From contig NZ_JAESVA010000015.1 in the NCBI RefSeq assembly GCF_020621385.1, positions 45,693 to 109,692 on the forward strand: a DNA stretch of 64,000 nt, read 5' to 3'. The notes beneath the pieces are model-generated. The model had not been told where the DNA came from and ran no database searches. It was given only the letters and a program-made list of their open reading frames with translations. A program made the position numbers and the translations under genes. Shown here in pieces: positions 63,252-64,000 of the stretch. The stretch's first letter is position 1, and each line of letters opens with the position of its first letter. The DNA is from Acidisoma cellulosilyticum (GTDB lineage: Bacteria > Pseudomonadota > Alphaproteobacteria > Acetobacterales > Acetobacteraceae).

Positions 63252-64000
63252 ACCAGATGTTCGCCTGAGAAGGGGTGACCCGTCTCACAATATGCAGGTT
63301 TTCGAGGGTTGCGCTGGATAGGCTGGCGCAGAGCCTTAATGCATAGGGAGACGGGTCGTGGAGAAGCTTACCATTTACGTGGGCCTGGACGTTCACAAAG
63401 AGACGATTGCGGTGGGGCTTGCAGACGAGGGCAAGCGGGGAGATGTGCGCGTGCATGGAAAGATTGCCAACACGCCCGCGGCCCTGACAAAGCTGATGAA
63501 CAAGCTTTCCCAGAATGGTCGTGACCTGAAGTTCTGTTATGAGGCCGGACCGTGCGGCTACGGTATTCAGCGGCAGCTGAGCGCGGCAGGGCACGAGTGC
63601 ATCGTGGTTGCTCCCTCACTGATCCCGATCAAGGCGGGCGACCGGATCAAGACCGACCGCCGGGATGCGATCAATCTTGCCAAGCTGCACCGCGCCGGCG
63701 AACTAACAGCAGTGTGGATACCCGATCAGGCACACGAAGCCGTCCGCGATCTCGTTCGAGCCCGTCTGGTAGCGGTGCGCAGCTTACGGCAGGCCCGCCA
63801 GCAACTGTCCGGGTTTCTGCTGCGTCACGGCCGGCACTACAACCGACCGGCCTGGACGCTGCTGCACCGGCGCTGGCTGGCGGAACTACAGTTCGAGCAG
63901 CCTGCGCATTACCTTGTTCTGGAGGATTGCATTGCGGTGATCGAAGCCGCGACGACCCGGCGCGATCGTCTCGAAGCTCATATCGAGGCTGCACTGCCGC
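63252..64000 (+). mobile_element. IS110-family element, left part
   Basis: The element includes a non-coding left end (63252-63357) with a perfect 10-bp inverted repeat, GACCCGTCTC (63277-63286) and GAGACGGGTC (63348-63357), then the transposase from GTG 63358. It continues past the window. The exact left boundary cannot be fixed here because IS110 elements lack simple terminal repeats. Confidence 0.75.
63358..64000 (+). CDS. IS110-family DEDD transposase (partial)
   Basis: The frame from GTG 63358 is open to the end of the window (214 codons). The N-terminal DEDD/RuvC-like domain is clear: YVGLDVHKETIAVGLAD with the first aspartate, YEAGPCGYGIQRQL with the glutamate, and KTDRRDAINLA with the aspartate pair. 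The C-terminal serine-containing transposase domain is beyond the window. IS110 transposases work with a bridge RNA. Confidence 0.85.
   Translation, partial: MEKLTIYVGLDVHKETIAVGLADEGKRGDVRVHGKIANTPAALTKLMNKLSQNGRDLKFCYEAGPCGYGIQRQLSAAGHECIVVAPSLIPIKAGDRIKTDRRDAINLAKLHRAGELTAVWIPDQAHEAVRDLVRARLVAVRSLRQARQQLSGFLLRHGRHYNRPAWTLLHRRWLAELQFEQPAHYLVLEDCIAVIEAATTRRDRLEAHIEAALP

Noticed and set aside
1..64000. A CRISPR array, tRNA or rRNA gene
   Set aside because: No regularly spaced direct repeats, cloverleaf-like sequences or rRNA-like stretches were recognised in the intergenic regions read.

Overview
The window is high-GC DNA from an alphaproteobacterium. The evidence is an RpoH of the alphaproteobacterial type, a CheA/CheY/CheC-type chemotaxis operon, many periplasmic-style oxidoreductases (aldehyde/isoquinoline-type molybdenum hydroxylase with a tri-haem cytochrome c, GMC dehydrogenases), and dense operons with ATGA-type overlaps. 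A member of the Rhodospirillales/Acetobacteraceae would fit, but no rRNA or marker gene here fixes the family.

Layout. 1-3.5 kb: end of a chemotaxis operon (cheA 3' end, a small STAS-like protein, cheY, cheC, hybrid histidine kinase). 3.6-8.9 kb: a UvrD/Rep-type helicase, rpoH with a clear terminator, a 50-residue DUF3309-like membrane protein, a MOSC protein and an exported DUF5666-like protein, ending in a mosaic palindromic repeat. 8.9-12.8 kb (minus strand): a PaoABC-type molybdenum aldehyde oxidoreductase. 12.9-18.0 kb (minus): a tightly coupled six-gene operon (SDR, GMC oxidoreductase, DoxX, cupin, SMP-30 lactonase, VOC) that looks like an uncharacterised oxidation/lactone pathway. 18.2-23.5 kb: a DUF2934 protein, then a second molybdenum hydroxylase (IorAB-like plus tri-haem cytochrome c) bracketed by an IS3-like and an IS5-like transposase remnant. 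23.5-32 kb: MlaA lipoprotein, HD phosphohydrolase, catalase, two paralogous AraC regulators, an orphan sensor-kinase-like protein, an LpxR-like outer-membrane protein and an enoyl-CoA hydratase-like protein.

32-64 kb is an accessory catabolic region. A minus-strand operon encodes a Pot-type ABC importer with a flavin monooxygenase, divergent from an Lrp/AsnC regulator whose upstream region carries two operator-like palindromes. Then come three separate hydantoinase/oxoprolinase hyuA-hyuB pairs. Pair 1 is coupled to a glutamine-synthetase-like ligase and a PuuB-like FAD oxidase. Pair 2 is followed by another PuuB-like oxidase and a complete Liv-type importer. Pair 3 is preceded by a GMC dehydrogenase and followed by an aldehyde dehydrogenase and a cupin. 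A PuuR-like XRE-cupin regulator sits between pairs 1 and 2. From pair 2 to the cupin, twelve genes run in one direction over about 17 kb. An IS110-family element begins just after and runs off the window.

Working model (inference): the 32-63 kb region imports nitrogenous small molecules (amines, cyclic amides or related compounds), oxidises or gamma-glutamylates them, opens amide rings by ATP-dependent HyuAB reactions and oxidises the released aldehydes. The substrates cannot be read from sequence. No tRNA, rRNA or CRISPR array was recognised.
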